Below, piece after piece: positions 1 to 7,842 of a stretch of 64,000 bases of DNA. Source of the stretch: Rhynochetos jubatus. Lineage: Eukaryota > Chordata > Aves > Eurypygiformes > Rhynochetidae. Within the stretch, counting starts at the first letter, position 1, and every line of letters starts with the position of its first letter. Location of the stretch: positions 141,360,175-141,424,174 of the forward strand of contig CM050648.1 in assembly GCA_027574665.1 (NCBI GenBank), written 5' to 3'. The notes below the pieces were generated by a model that was not told the origin of the DNA, made no database searches, and worked only from the letters and a program-made list of their open reading frames with translations. The position numbers and the translations under genes were made by a program.

Positions 1-2220
1 TGCAGGATGGTGTTGAATGCTTTGCACAAGTCCAGGGGATAGTATGCACACGATGAAGGGTTGCAAAAAGGGAACCTGGGCAGAGACAGACAGCAAAGGA
101 GGCTTTATGGGCCACAGCAAAGAAAGACAGGATGCATCGGGAACAGCAGCTGAGGAGCAAGAGCAGGCTGCTCTGAAAGACTTCCAAGCAGAAACTGAGT
201 TTAATAGTGACACTGTGTTGCCTGCAGTCCCCCCAAGGAGGGCATGATGTGCATGATGCATTTCTACTGCACCTAAGTCTGGAGGCGATGGCCTCCAGCT
301 CATGTTGGGAATCATGCTGGGGACCTAATCCCGGCTCTACTCTCCTGGTTTATGGCATTCGATCTTCTGGAATGTGATCGTGTCATATAATCTGTTTCAT
401 TACATGTTTTATCAAGCTCCTCTGAAAAAGAATTGAGTTCTTACTCCATCTCCTCTACTAGTTTCCCCCGCAGCGGTGCCTGCTGATCTTGGCCGGTACT
501 GCGTCTGGACGAATCACACTGTCAAAAATGCTCGGTGCGGGGGGCAAGGGGACAACGTGCCTCCCGGCGGGTGCGAGCAGCGGCGGTGCCGGCGGGCCCC
601 GCGGCGGGGCGGGGGGGTTTCAGCGCCTGAGCCTTCGTGGGCGGGGCCGGGAGCAACGGTGGCGGGCTCAAAGGCGGTGTAACCGACACCAGCCCCCGGC
701 TCCTGAGGGGCGCGGCTGCCGCGCCCTGAGACCCGCGGCGGAGCGGGGGATGGCGGTGTACGGGGGGGTTTCCTGTTCTGGGGAAACCTCAGGGGAGCAG
801 AGGGACTCCCCAGGAGCCACCAGCTCGTGCAACAGTGGCTGACGAGATCTGGACGGGGCCAGGAGCAACTGCGACCAAGCCCTTCCCCCAGAAAAACCCT
901 CTGGCCCTTGGACAACAGGGAGAGGGTTCGTCTCTGTTGGAGGCCTCGCCAAGGTTAAGTCAGCCTACGCCCTGCATAAAACCCACTTCCATTAAGAAAA
1001 TACTACAGTTTGTTGTCATAGGACACTCTCCTGAGGGGAACAAAAGGCCCACTATGCTCCCCAGAAGATCTTCCCCGGGGAAATCTGCGACCTCCGTGGG
1101 GAATGGGGTAAAGATGTGACAAGGAAACTTTCTGCCCTGGTATGGCCCTCAGATTATTATCCATCATTGCGTTTTCATGTAGGCAGTGACAAAGTTGCAA
1201 TAAGGAGTCCAAGGGCGATCGAAAGGACCTTGGGAAGGATGGGTTAGGGGATCAGGTGTGCAAGTAGCTTTTCCCTCTACCTTTCCAGTCACAGGAATGA
1301 AGTTGGAAAAAACAGGAAGATCCAGCTGATCAGTACCTGCCTCCGTGACTGGCATGACTGGCAGAATTTTGGGGCTTGTGACCACAGGTTGGTCTACGTG
1401 ATGCCAGGCCCGCTAGTGACAGATGGGTGTCTTGGAAACACCTTTCTCAAAGAGAGAAAACAATCTTTGTGCTGATTCAGCAGGGCTTACTGAAAGAGCT
1501 TTAAACTATATTTGAAGGAGGAAAGGGATAAAACCAGGCTTGCGTTAGCCATGGGGCAGCATGTCAGTGTTTGAGGGACGGTGTACTAGTGAGATCCTTC
1601 CGTCTGTTCCACGATGTGCTGAGTACACTGGAGAACATTTTAAATGTATCAATGCATTTCAGATGAGGATGAAGATCCACGTGGCAGCACAGTCACAAGT
1701 GCCAGCCTCTCCTGCGCAGTTTTCCACTTACAAAAGCACTGCAACTTAAACAAGGAGGGCAAACCCATTGCTTAGGGCTGCCTCAGTCTCAGGGCCAGGT
1801 TTTCAAGGGCCCTGGTGCTGGCTAACACTGTCACAGAGGACAGAGCGTCTGCGCCTTGGAAAGCTGTGAATCCCTACTGTCCAAAGAAGCTGGACTCCAG
1901 CTGCCACTATGTCGAGAGGGACTGTGTATCCAGCTCCACACACCAAGAAGGGAGTGCTGTTCAGGGAAACCTCCTTTCTTGCTTGAGCCTGACACACACC
2001 TGGCAACAAGCAACGTGCAGAGTTGCGGAGGGTGCTGACATATTCTCATTGACGTGATGCAGGAGCAAAGACAGGAGGGAGAACATTACTTACAGAACCA
2101 GTGAAAACAGAGCCCACTGCATCAGTTCTTCTGCAAAATGCTCCCCAACCCTGGGGCTGCTGAGCAATCAGCACTTAAGGCCCACATGCCTCAAAAAAGT
2201 GTTGCACAGAAACTTGCTGG
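1..2220. other. Left flank, no gene recognised; contains a CpG island
   Basis: No reading frame here resembles a known protein. The longest open frames (about 100-130 codons, 489-915) lie in GC-rich sequence where stops are rare and overlap on both strands, so they are probably chance. The only structure I can point to is the CpG-dense block at 486-900, described separately. A TATA-like CATAAAA sits near 976, just to the right of that block. Between 1000 and 2220 the sequence is of ordinary composition, and I see no repeat that I can name. Confidence 0.5.
486..900. promoter_or_regulatory. CpG island with GC box
   Basis: This block is strongly GC-rich and dense in CpG compared with the surrounding sequence. 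It contains a GC-box/Sp1-like core, GGGCGGGGCC, at about 639-648, and several further G-rich runs. In vertebrates such blocks usually mark promoters or recently inserted GC-rich elements. No transcript can be assigned: the nearest intact gene (ATG at 4604, minus) lies 3.7 kb away and is transcribed towards this block. An LTR promoter or the promoter of a gene outside the window are alternatives. Confidence 0.45.
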
Positions 2221-2230
2221 TCGAGACACT

Positions 2231-2771
2231 TTTATTGGTACACCACTACTGCTACAGATGGCAGAGGGAATGGATTCTCTCACAGTGTTGGGGGGGTGTC
2301 ACTGACCAGGTGGTAAAGCAGTCAGTGTCGCAAGCCTCCTTGCAAGCGCCTCTTCAGCTGCATTGGGTCTGAATCCCCACACTGGTTTTGCTGTGGAGAA
2401 AATGTGCAGGAGCAATTCTCACTCAGTGGCACCAGCCCCTTGGGGAGTGTCTGGGACGGGAAGATTCTCCATTCCAGCCTCAGTGAACACATGGAGGCAT
2501 ATCACTGCTGCATCTTATCTGGAAATGTTTAGGACCCTGTGAAATTACCACATGGAACGTGACACTGCAATGGAAAAGCAGGATGAAGGTCATGTTACAG
2601 CCACTGTAACATTACCAGCTACTACGCTGAAGAGATCCTCCAGAGGATCACCTTACTTCTCTTGGATTTCCCTTTCCATTCCACCTCCCACAGCAAACTT
2701 TTTGGCCAGTTCAAGCTATCTCTTTGGCTCGCTGTCTCTCCAGCCACCTCACACTGCTGGCAACACTGACC
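2231..2771 (-). pseudogene. ITPRIPL-like 3' end fragment, cut off by CR1
   Basis: This is a diverged copy of the 3' untranslated region of the intact ITPRIPL-like gene to its right. Two blocks align: 2231-2345 matches about 3412-3530, including the minus-strand AATAAA (TTTATT at 2231-2236), and 2701-2771 matches about 3521-3590, including the shared stretch CTCCAGCCACCTC. The two blocks are separated by ~355 bases absent from the other copy. At 2772 the homology stops just before the position of the stop codon and CR1 sequence begins, so no coding part survives. It is inferred to be the remains of another gene unit in tandem with the intact one, broken at a CR1 insertion. Confidence 0.6.
2346..2700. 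other. Extra segment inside the left ITPRIPL-like 3' fragment
   Basis: About 355 bases lie between the two blocks that align to the intact gene's 3' UTR. I do not recognise this segment. It is either an unidentified insertion or sequence lost from the intact copy. It contains a short open frame on the plus strand (from 2552) that runs on into the CR1 and has no recognisable product. Confidence 0.35.
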
Positions 2772-3358
2772 AATGGCATCCTGGCCAGTATCAGGAGCAG
2801 TGTGGTCAGCTGGAGCAGGGCAGTGATTGTGCCCCTGTACTGGGCACTGGTGAGGCCGCACCTCAAGTCCTATGTTCAGTTTTGGGCCCCTCACTCCTAG
2901 AAGGACACAGAGATGCTGGAGCGTGTCCAGAGAAGGGTGACAAAGCTGGTGAAGGGTCTGGAGAACAAGTCTTATGGGGAGCGGCTGAGGGAGCTGGGGG
3001 TGTTTAGACTGAAAAAGGATGACGGGAGACCTGATCGCTCCCTAGAGCTGCCTGAAAGGAGGTTGTAAGGAGGTGGGTGCTGGCCTGTTCTCCCAAGTAA
3101 CTGGTGATAGGACAAGAGGAAATGGCCTCATGTTGCATCAGGGGAGGTTTAGATTGGATACTAGGAAAAACCACTGAAAGAGTGGTCAGGCACTGGAACA
3201 GGCTGCGCTGGGAAGTGGTGGAGTCATCATCCCTGGAGGTGTTCAAGGAGCGTGTAGATGTGGCACTTGAGGACATGGTCTAGTGGGCATGGTAGTGTTG
3301 GGTTGATGGTTGGACTGGATGATCTTACAGGTCTTTTCCAACCTTAGTGATTCTGTGT
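2772..3358 (+). mobile_element. CR1 LINE, 5'-truncated 3' end
   Basis: CR1 is a non-LTR retrotransposon of birds and reptiles that is usually truncated at its 5' end. This copy starts inside the reverse transcriptase C-terminal region (frames corresponding to the ARIRSSVVS / VRPHLKS... portion, with stops and shifts). It runs through the conserved [15 protein letters not shown] and RRL/GDL-type segment and ends in the typical 3' UTR: GGTTGGACTGGATGATCTTA followed by CCAACCTTAGTGATTCTGTG. The copy is clearly inactive. Its left end lies against ITPRIPL-like 3' sequence (2771), and its right end lies just outside the 3' end of the intact ITPRIPL-like gene, so it sits between two units of the array. 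Confidence 0.93.
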
Positions 3359-3411
3359 GTGAACTGGGAGCAAAGGAGCATATTTACCATCGGTTTCTAA
3401 ACCAAGATTGA

Positions 3412-3417
3412 TTTATT
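3412..3417 (-). terminator. Poly(A) signal of the ITPRIPL-like gene
   Basis: On the minus strand this hexamer reads AATAAA. It lies about 180 bases past the stop codon (3596-3594) and about 50 bases before the CR1 boundary. The equivalent hexamer is kept in the fragment to the left (2231-2236), which supports its being the real 3' end signal of this gene family. Cleavage would be expected near 3390-3400. Confidence 0.6.
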
Positions 3418-3593
3418 GGCATCTTTGCTCAGCATAAAGGTTCCAGAGGGAATGTGTCTCATGAAGAGGGTGGGCAGTCACTGTCCAAGGGGTAACACAG
3501 TCTCTCTCACAAGCCTGCTTGGCCACCTTGTGCTCTCTCTTTGGCTTGCTCTCTCTCCAGCCACCTCGCACTGCTGGCAACACTGACCTCTGC

Positions 3594-4604
3594 CTACTCC
3601 ATGGTCACAAATGTCTCTGAGTTGCCTTCCTCCACTGCCAAGATCAACTCAATATAGAGGGATTTCTCCAAGGTGTCGATCATCTTGAGCTTGCAGAAGC
3701 GTGTGGAGGGCAGCACCATTATGTTGCATGTGGTCGCCTGAAGCACAGCAAACGAGGCTGCTGTCATCAGATGCTGGAGCCAGAAGGCAGTTTTCTGCAC
3801 ATCGAGGTATGAGCCAGTGCAGAGGATTTCTAGGAGGCTGGCTTCCTGGCTACTCATCAGCTCGTCCTCAGAGTGGTGGAGGAAGCAGAGCACATCTCCC
3901 CGCCCCTGCTCCCTTATGCACATGCACTCCAGTTCCACACGCAGACGGGAGTTCCTCAGCAGCCTGTCCCCTTTGGTGCCCAGCTCGATGTGGAAGATGT
4001 GCCCGGGAGGTGGCTTCAGGGGCACGATCAGGCGGTAGACAAGGTCTTCACCTTCTATGAAGCCGCCCACCCCAATAGCATCCTGCAGCCGTGGCACAAA
4101 GCTGTTGCCGGACAGCCTTCGGCAGATACAGAGGAGGTCATTCACCAGCTCTTCCACCATCGTGCATGCTCTTCGCCTGTTTGGCAGCGGCCACACGCAC
4201 TCATTCAGAAACCTGTCCTCTTCTAATGGGTCTTCTTCCTCTTTCTCCTCCTCAAGGCCTCTGGAGCAGCCACACTTGCTGCTGCTTCCTGGCTCACAGA
4301 TCCTTTTCCAGAGCCAGCAGAAGAGCCAGCAGAAGAGCCAGCAGAAGAGCAGTAGCAGGCCGCCGGCACACACCCAGAGCTGCCACTCCTCCAAGGTCCT
4401 GAAGTGTAGGACTCCCCCGCCCAGCCTGCTCGGCTCCTGGGGGATCTGCTCTATCTCTTCAAGCAGCTGCTTCCACTCCTGCCTCAGCTGCTCCGCACGC
4501 TGCTGCATGCGCTGGTATGCATCCACCTTCGTCTCATCTCTGACATCCAGTGGCGCCTGGAAAATGCCCAGCGCAGTGAAAGCCAACACTAACACCAGAG
4601 CCAT
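3594..4604 (-). CDS. ITPRIPL1-like protein, C-terminally short but open frame
   Basis: A single uninterrupted coding exon of 336 codons. The start is ATG 4604-4602, which begins MALVLVLAF; three bases upstream lies a splice acceptor, so the frame extension beyond it is intronic. Residues 1-17 look like a signal peptide. Residues 25-55 form a Lys/Glu/Gln-rich probable coiled coil. Residues 76-99 are a Trp/Leu/Cys-rich membrane segment containing LFCW three times, and residues 118-131 are acidic. From about residue 135 to the end the sequence matches the Mab-21/ITPRIP-type nucleotidyltransferase-like fold, with motifs such as VYRLIVPLKPPPGH, RVELEC and LCTGSYLDV. Family proteins are membrane-anchored; ITPRIP modulates IP3 receptors, and the role of ITPRIPL1-like paralogues in birds is not clear. 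Usual family length is about 500-550 residues, so roughly the last 170, the C-terminal helical part, are missing. Either a short functional paralogue or an early-stage pseudogene. Confidence 0.85.
   Translation of the reverse strand: MALVLVLAFTALGIFQAPLDVRDETKVDAYQRMQQRAEQLRQEWKQLLEEIEQIPQEPSRLGGGVLHFRTLEEWQLWVCAGGLLLLFCWLFCWLFCWLWKRICEPGSSSKCGCSRGLEEEKEEEDPLEEDRFLNECVWPLPNRRRACTMVEELVNDLLCICRRLSGNSFVPRLQDAIGVGGFIEGEDLVYRLIVPLKPPPGHIFHIELGTKGDRLLRNSRLRVELECMCIREQGRGDVLCFLHHSEDELMSSQEASLLEILCTGSYLDVQKTAFWLQHLMTAASFAVLQATTCNIMVLPSTRFCKLKMIDTLEKSLYIELILAVEEGNSETFVTME
4311..4346 (-). repeat. 12-bp in-frame tandem repeat in the membrane segment
   Basis: The unit GAGCCAGCAGAA occurs three times without a mismatch (4311-4322, 4323-4334, 4335-4346). 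Read on the coding strand it adds the tetrapeptide LFCW per unit, within residues 86-97 of the ITPRIPL-like protein. Twelve bases keep the frame, so slippage would lengthen or shorten the membrane segment by four residues at a time. An imperfect continuation follows towards 4355. Confidence 0.9.
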
Positions 4605-4607
4605 GTC

Positions 4608-4626
4608 CTGCAAAAGAGGGGAAAGG
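4608..4626 (-). promoter_or_regulatory. Splice acceptor before the ITPRIPL-like ATG
   Basis: On the minus strand a pyrimidine run (CCCCTTTCCCCTCTTTTG) ends in CAG (4610-4608), followed by GAC and then the ATG at 4604. This fits the usual structure of the family: one or more 5' non-coding exons spliced to a single coding exon. The same arrangement is kept in the fragment at 8348-8530. The upstream exon itself could not be located. Confidence 0.65.
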
Positions 4627-4913
4627 GGTTCAGTGGGGCTGGGAGGTCAGAGCATGGGTGGGAGCCGCAGGGAAATGGGGCAGGTAGGAGAGGGCATGAG
4701 GGAGCTGGCAGGCAGCAAGGTCAGTGCCCAAGCCCATCACAGCTGGCCGCAGTTTGTCCTGCCCACAGCGCTGACCTGAACGCAAGGCCCTCGTTGCAGG
4801 GTCAGACCTTCCCCTGTGGGGGCCCGTGTTTCTCCCCCAGCTCTCGTCCGTCAGCCTCACCGATGTATGTGCACTCACTGCTGGCCCAGGCCATACTGGT
4901 GCAGTGCTGCCCA

Positions 4914-4972
4914 CTGACACCCCTAATAACCACACCCAATAACCACCCCCATTGTGACTCATCCCCTGTCAC
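4914..4972. repeat. ~59-bp direct repeat, left copy
   Basis: The segment beginning CTGACACCCCTAATAACC and ending ACTCATCCCCTGTCACA closely matches 5861-5920 in the same orientation, with a handful of substitutions. This copy lies in the upstream (intronic or promoter) region of the intact ITPRIPL-like gene. The two copies bracket about 0.9 kb containing a pyrimidine tract and an LTR-like repeat. Confidence 0.8.
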
Positions 4973-5017
4973 AGGTGCCAGAGCACATCACAGCCACACC
5001 CTCACCTCACCTGGCCT

Positions 5018-5210
5018 CGCCCCTCCCCCTCCTTTCTGCTCCATGTACTTTTCCATTCTCTATTTCCATTCTTCTTCCCATCTTTTCTTCTCCTTTTTTT
5101 CTCTTCTTTCTCCAGTTCCAGTCCATCTCCATTTTCCCTTCCTTTCCTTCCCCTTTCCTTCTCTATTGTGCCCCACTCCCACCTGTTCTTCTTTCTTTCC
5201 TTATCCTCTA
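5018..5210. repeat. Polypyrimidine/polypurine tract
   Basis: About 190 bases are almost purely C and T on the plus strand, with runs such as CTTCTCCTTTTTTTCTCTTC. On the minus strand, which is the sense strand of the ITPRIPL-like gene, it is a purine tract upstream of the coding exon. It may be an expanded low-complexity tract or the 5' part of the adjoining LTR-like repeat. Open frames through it are low-complexity artefacts. Confidence 0.8.
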
Positions 5211-5214
5211 CGGT

Positions 5215-5723
5215 GTAGAGCCCACACCGGACCACGTTGGCGACAGGAGCTGTAGCTGCAAGAGAGGAGCCAACACAAGCAGGTTTTGTGGCCCATGGGG
5301 GAGTTGTGTTGGAGCAGTTCTTGAAGAGCTGCAGACAGTGGGAAGAGCCCTTGGGAAGGACATGTATTATGTACCGACTGCAACCCCCATTCCCCATCCT
5401 CTGTGTTTCTCGAGCGAAGGAGGGAGAGGAACTGGGAGTAAAGGAGTGAGGTTATGCCTGGGAAAAAGGGGTTGGGGGAAGGTTTTTCTACTTTGGGCTT
5501 TGCTCCTCACCCTCCTACTCTATTTCTGAATGACAATAAATGAAATTAATTTTCCCCAAGTCGAGTCTGTTTTGCCTGTGACGGCAACTGGTAAGCAATC
5601 TCCCTGTCCTTATCTTGACCATGAGCTTTTTTGTCTCATTTTCTCCCCTTGTGCTGCTGAGGAGGGTGAATGAAAGAGCTGCTTGGTGGACACCTGACAG
5701 CCAGCCAAGGTGAACCCACCACA
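5215..5723 (+). mobile_element. LTR-like avian interspersed repeat (probable solo LTR)
   Basis: The sequence matches my memory of a repeat common in bird genomes, probably a retroviral LTR. Landmarks in order: ACTGCAACCCCCATTCCCC (~5378), AATAAA at 5535-5540, CCCCAAGTCGAGTCTGTTTT just after it, TCTCCCTGTCCTTATCTTGA (~5600), and an end in AAGGTGAACCCACCACA at 5723, with the final CA expected of an LTR. The AATAAA would be its poly(A) signal and the part after it R/U5. The 5' boundary is uncertain because it merges into a pyrimidine tract. No internal retroviral sequence adjoins it, so a solo LTR is the best reading. I do not assign a family name. Confidence 0.55.
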
Positions 5724-5860
5724 TCAGCAGAGGTTTGTCACTTGCCTCCTGGCTCTCTGCAGCCTGGGGTAAGCTATGCACCTTCTTTCCATCCTGCTAG
5801 GGTCAGATTCCAAGACAGTTAATGGCTGGCACATCCAGCCCTCGCTCCTCTCTCAGCCCG

Positions 5861-5920
5861 CTGACAACCCTAATAACTACCCCCAATAACCATCCCCATT
5901 GAGACTCATCCCCTGTCTCA
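5861..5920. repeat. ~59-bp direct repeat, right copy
   Basis: Partner of 4914-4972. Here the repeat runs directly into 3'-UTR-like sequence of a second ITPRIPL-like unit at about 5921, whereas the left copy continues into gene-upstream sequence. The different right-hand neighbours mark 5920 as a rearrangement junction. Confidence 0.8.
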
Positions 5921-6050
5921 TCTTTGGATTTCTCTCTCTCCAGCCACCTCGCACTGCTGGCGACACTGACCTCTGCCTACTCCACGCTCACAAATGTGTC
6001 TGAGCTGCCTGTTGCCAGTTTGGGTTGGCTGTCTGAACTCAGCCTCCCCC
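5921..6050 (-). pseudogene. ITPRIPL-like C-terminal and 3' UTR fragment
   Basis: From about 5928 to 5979 this matches the sequence just past the stop of the intact gene, including CTCCAGCCACCTCGCACTGC. The stop codon (5979-5977) is at the identical place, and the preceding residues GSSDTFVSVE correspond to GNSETFVTME in the intact copy. Further 5' on the minus strand the similarity fades within about 20 codons and no long frame continues. Only the very end of a coding exon remains. It is possibly the 3' end of the same gene whose 5' end lies at 8348-8530, with a retroviral remnant and a deletion between. Confidence 0.6.
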
Positions 6051-6399
6051 CACACTGCCTGCAGCGAGAGTTGGGAATGCAGCTGCAGTATCAGAAGCTG
6101 AGAAAGACCTTGAATTTGGTGCAAGCACTCGCCAGCACCAAGTAAAAAACCACCTTATTCTCCTGGCAAATCCAAACCCATAGCTTCATACCAGCCACTG
6201 TGACAAATATTAAATCTTTACTGACTAAAACCAGCACAGACGCTAATTTGGGCTCCTTTGTCAATTAAAAATGTAGACTTTAGCCGTCATGCACCCACCA
6301 GGACATGCACACAAGGTTCCTGGGCAGCAGAGCATTGGCGGGAATTCCCTCCGTGCAGTGGGTGGCCTGCGCCTCAGACCAAGGCTTCCGGCTTGGTAA
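6051..6399. other. Unassigned stretch between gene fragment and CpG island
   Basis: No homology recognised. It may be diverged ITPRIPL-like coding sequence, the distal end of the retroviral remnant, or unrelated filler. A short plus-strand frame (to 6145) is antisense to the gene fragment and is not supported. Confidence 0.3.
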
Positions 6400-6790
6400 C
6401 CCTGTCGCTTCCCCTCGCGGGGGCGTTGAAGCCTTACGGTCCCTTCCCCAGGGCATTCGGCTGCCGGAGCTTCCTCTCGGTCCCCCCAGCTCCTGAATAT
6501 GGTCGGTGGGTTCCCGGCGCAACACCGCCCGGGGTGCCCCTAGTGCCAATGGTTCCTGCCAGGGATCACGTCTCCCTCAGGCCTAGGCCGAGCCCGATGT
6601 GGCCCGGAAGGGTCCCGGCACCGGCCTTGCGACCGCCGGGCCCAGCCCGCCTCTCCGGCTGGCCGGCGCGGCCCCGCTCGGTCCAGCCCACCTCACGCCC
6701 GCAGGGAACTGAGCTGTGGAGCCTCTCCGACCGAGGCAAAACCTGCCCGTTCTGAGGGCTTCTCCAGTTACGCTCGATGGCCGCCTAATC
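6400..6790. promoter_or_regulatory. CpG island within the array
   Basis: GC-rich sequence with many CpG dinucleotides, for example GGCCGGCGCGGCCCCGCTCG near 6660. It adjoins or overlaps the distal end of the retroviral gag remains on the minus strand. It could be a promoter island of an array gene, or GC-rich insert sequence. Open frames crossing it on both strands are explained by composition. Confidence 0.4.
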
Positions 6791-7112
6791 CTTTCCCCAG
6801 CGGATTGAACGTGCCTTTTCAAAGTGTCCGGTAGCCTCCTGATAAAGGGTTTAAGGTGGCTGGGTGCAGCCACCGGTATTCCGTGCTGCCCTCTTTCACA
6901 CACTGCCACGATACACGCAATTTTTTGCACCCCCTCCGCTGGCTCCGACAGCCCAAAGGGTAACGACCCATATGGTGGCAGGTTGGGGTCCACGCCCCCA
7001 GCCCCATAAGCCACTGGAGATGTTCTCATCTGGTTGCGTGCTTGTCCATCACTAGGAAACACTCCTGGTCCCCAGAATCCCCATGCTTAGTCATCACTTA
7101 CTCAAAAATACC

Positions 7113-7247
7113 CGACGCACACCCCCCACACCCACACCCCTTAAGACAACTGCACAGATTTTCTGTTTCACGACGCACACCCACACCCCACACCCCCCCC
7201 CCACCCCCCCCCCCCCCTTAAGACAACTGCACAGATTTTCTGTTTCA
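7113..7247. repeat. Tandem duplication with expanded C-tract
   Basis: Two direct units lie head to tail, 7113-7170 and 7171-7247. Each starts CGACGCACAC and ends with the same 30-base block (7141-7170 and 7218-7247, identical, starting TTAAGACAACTGC). The second unit is ~19 bases longer because of a C-run (about 7193-7217). On the minus strand this is a long G-run. It lies within the retroviral gag remains and shifts its frame. Confidence 0.92.
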
Positions 7248-7277
7248 CCCAACGTGCACTGAAAATCAACTTGTAGT

Positions 7278-7821
7278 TCACTGAGCTGGGGCCCTGTCCA
7301 GGGGGTCCATGGGGACAGTGGTTTGGGGGTTCCTGCCCTGCAGACCTGTTTTGATAAAGGGTCGCGTGTCCTTTTCCTCCCATGCCTCTGCTTCTTCAGA
7401 GCTATTTTCGTCAGGGTCTCCCCAGATGTCTCCGTCCCAATCCTTGGGGTCTGCACCTGCGGTTAACTTTGGGATTTGGACAACACTGGGGTGCTTCTCT
7501 GCTTGCGCTAGCGTAATTTCAATTTTTTGTTCTAACAGACACATCTGCCCTTGTTCTCTTTTCAATACTTCATTTAAACAGTCTATTTCTAAATGCTTAA
7601 GTTGTCCTTTTCTAATTTTCCGGAATAATTGTAATGCTGTTGTGCCTGAATGAGGCATGCACCCAGGATGGCAGCATGCTTCCTTTACCTTTGCCATCTC
7701 TATTACCATGGCATTGTTCTGCTCTTTCCATGACTGCCCTCGGGTCGTAGCACTTCCCCTTCACCCATTGCATACCTGAGGGAGAAGGGGCATGTCTCCG
7801 TAATAATTCCTCTATAGCCAT
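7278..7821 (-). pseudogene. Degenerate retroviral gag 5' region
   Basis: Two overlapping minus-strand frames make up the start of a gag-like gene. The first opens at 7821, directly beside the primer binding site, and ends at 7612. The second, in another frame, is open from 7709 to 7278 and continues the same kind of charged, helical, proline-poor then acidic sequence. The change of frame falls in the overlap at about 7612-7710, so at least one indel has broken the gene. Past 7278 the frame meets the duplicated C-tract. A further frame (7062-6583) may hold more gag but cannot be confirmed. Assignment to gag rests on position after the PBS and general character, not on a clear capsid motif. It is not functional. 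Confidence 0.5.
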
Positions 7822-7837
7822 TCTGCTGACTACGCCA
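7820..7837 (-). other. Retroviral primer binding site, tRNA-Ser type
   Basis: On the minus strand this reads TGGCGTAGTCAGCAGAAT. The complement of the 3' end of a vertebrate tRNA-Ser, including CCA, is TGGCGTAGTCGGCAGGAT as I recall it, so 16 of 18 bases match. The site lies a few bases past the probable LTR end (..TGACA then TTTAAAT) and immediately before the gag-like start, as expected. Confidence 0.7.
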
Positions 7838-7842
7838 ATTTA

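Noticed and set aside
4605..4613. Coding frame extended upstream to a TTG at 4613
   Set aside because: The codons before the ATG at 4604 belong to the splice acceptor (CAG then GAC), and TTG is not a usual eukaryotic start.
4057..4779. 240-codon plus-strand open frame, Ser/Gln-rich
   Set aside because: It lies antisense to the ITPRIPL-like coding exon. Its Ser/Gln runs are the reverse reading of the acidic and Leu/Trp/Cys segments, so it is a shadow.
4954..5529. 191-codon plus-strand open frame
   Set aside because: It is Ser/Pro/Phe/Leu low complexity from a polypyrimidine tract, then runs through an LTR-like repeat. No protein evidence.
6583..7062. 159-codon minus frame as a cellular gene
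   Set aside because: It starts in the retroviral remnant and ends in a CpG island. At most it is further gag debris. No domain can be recognised.
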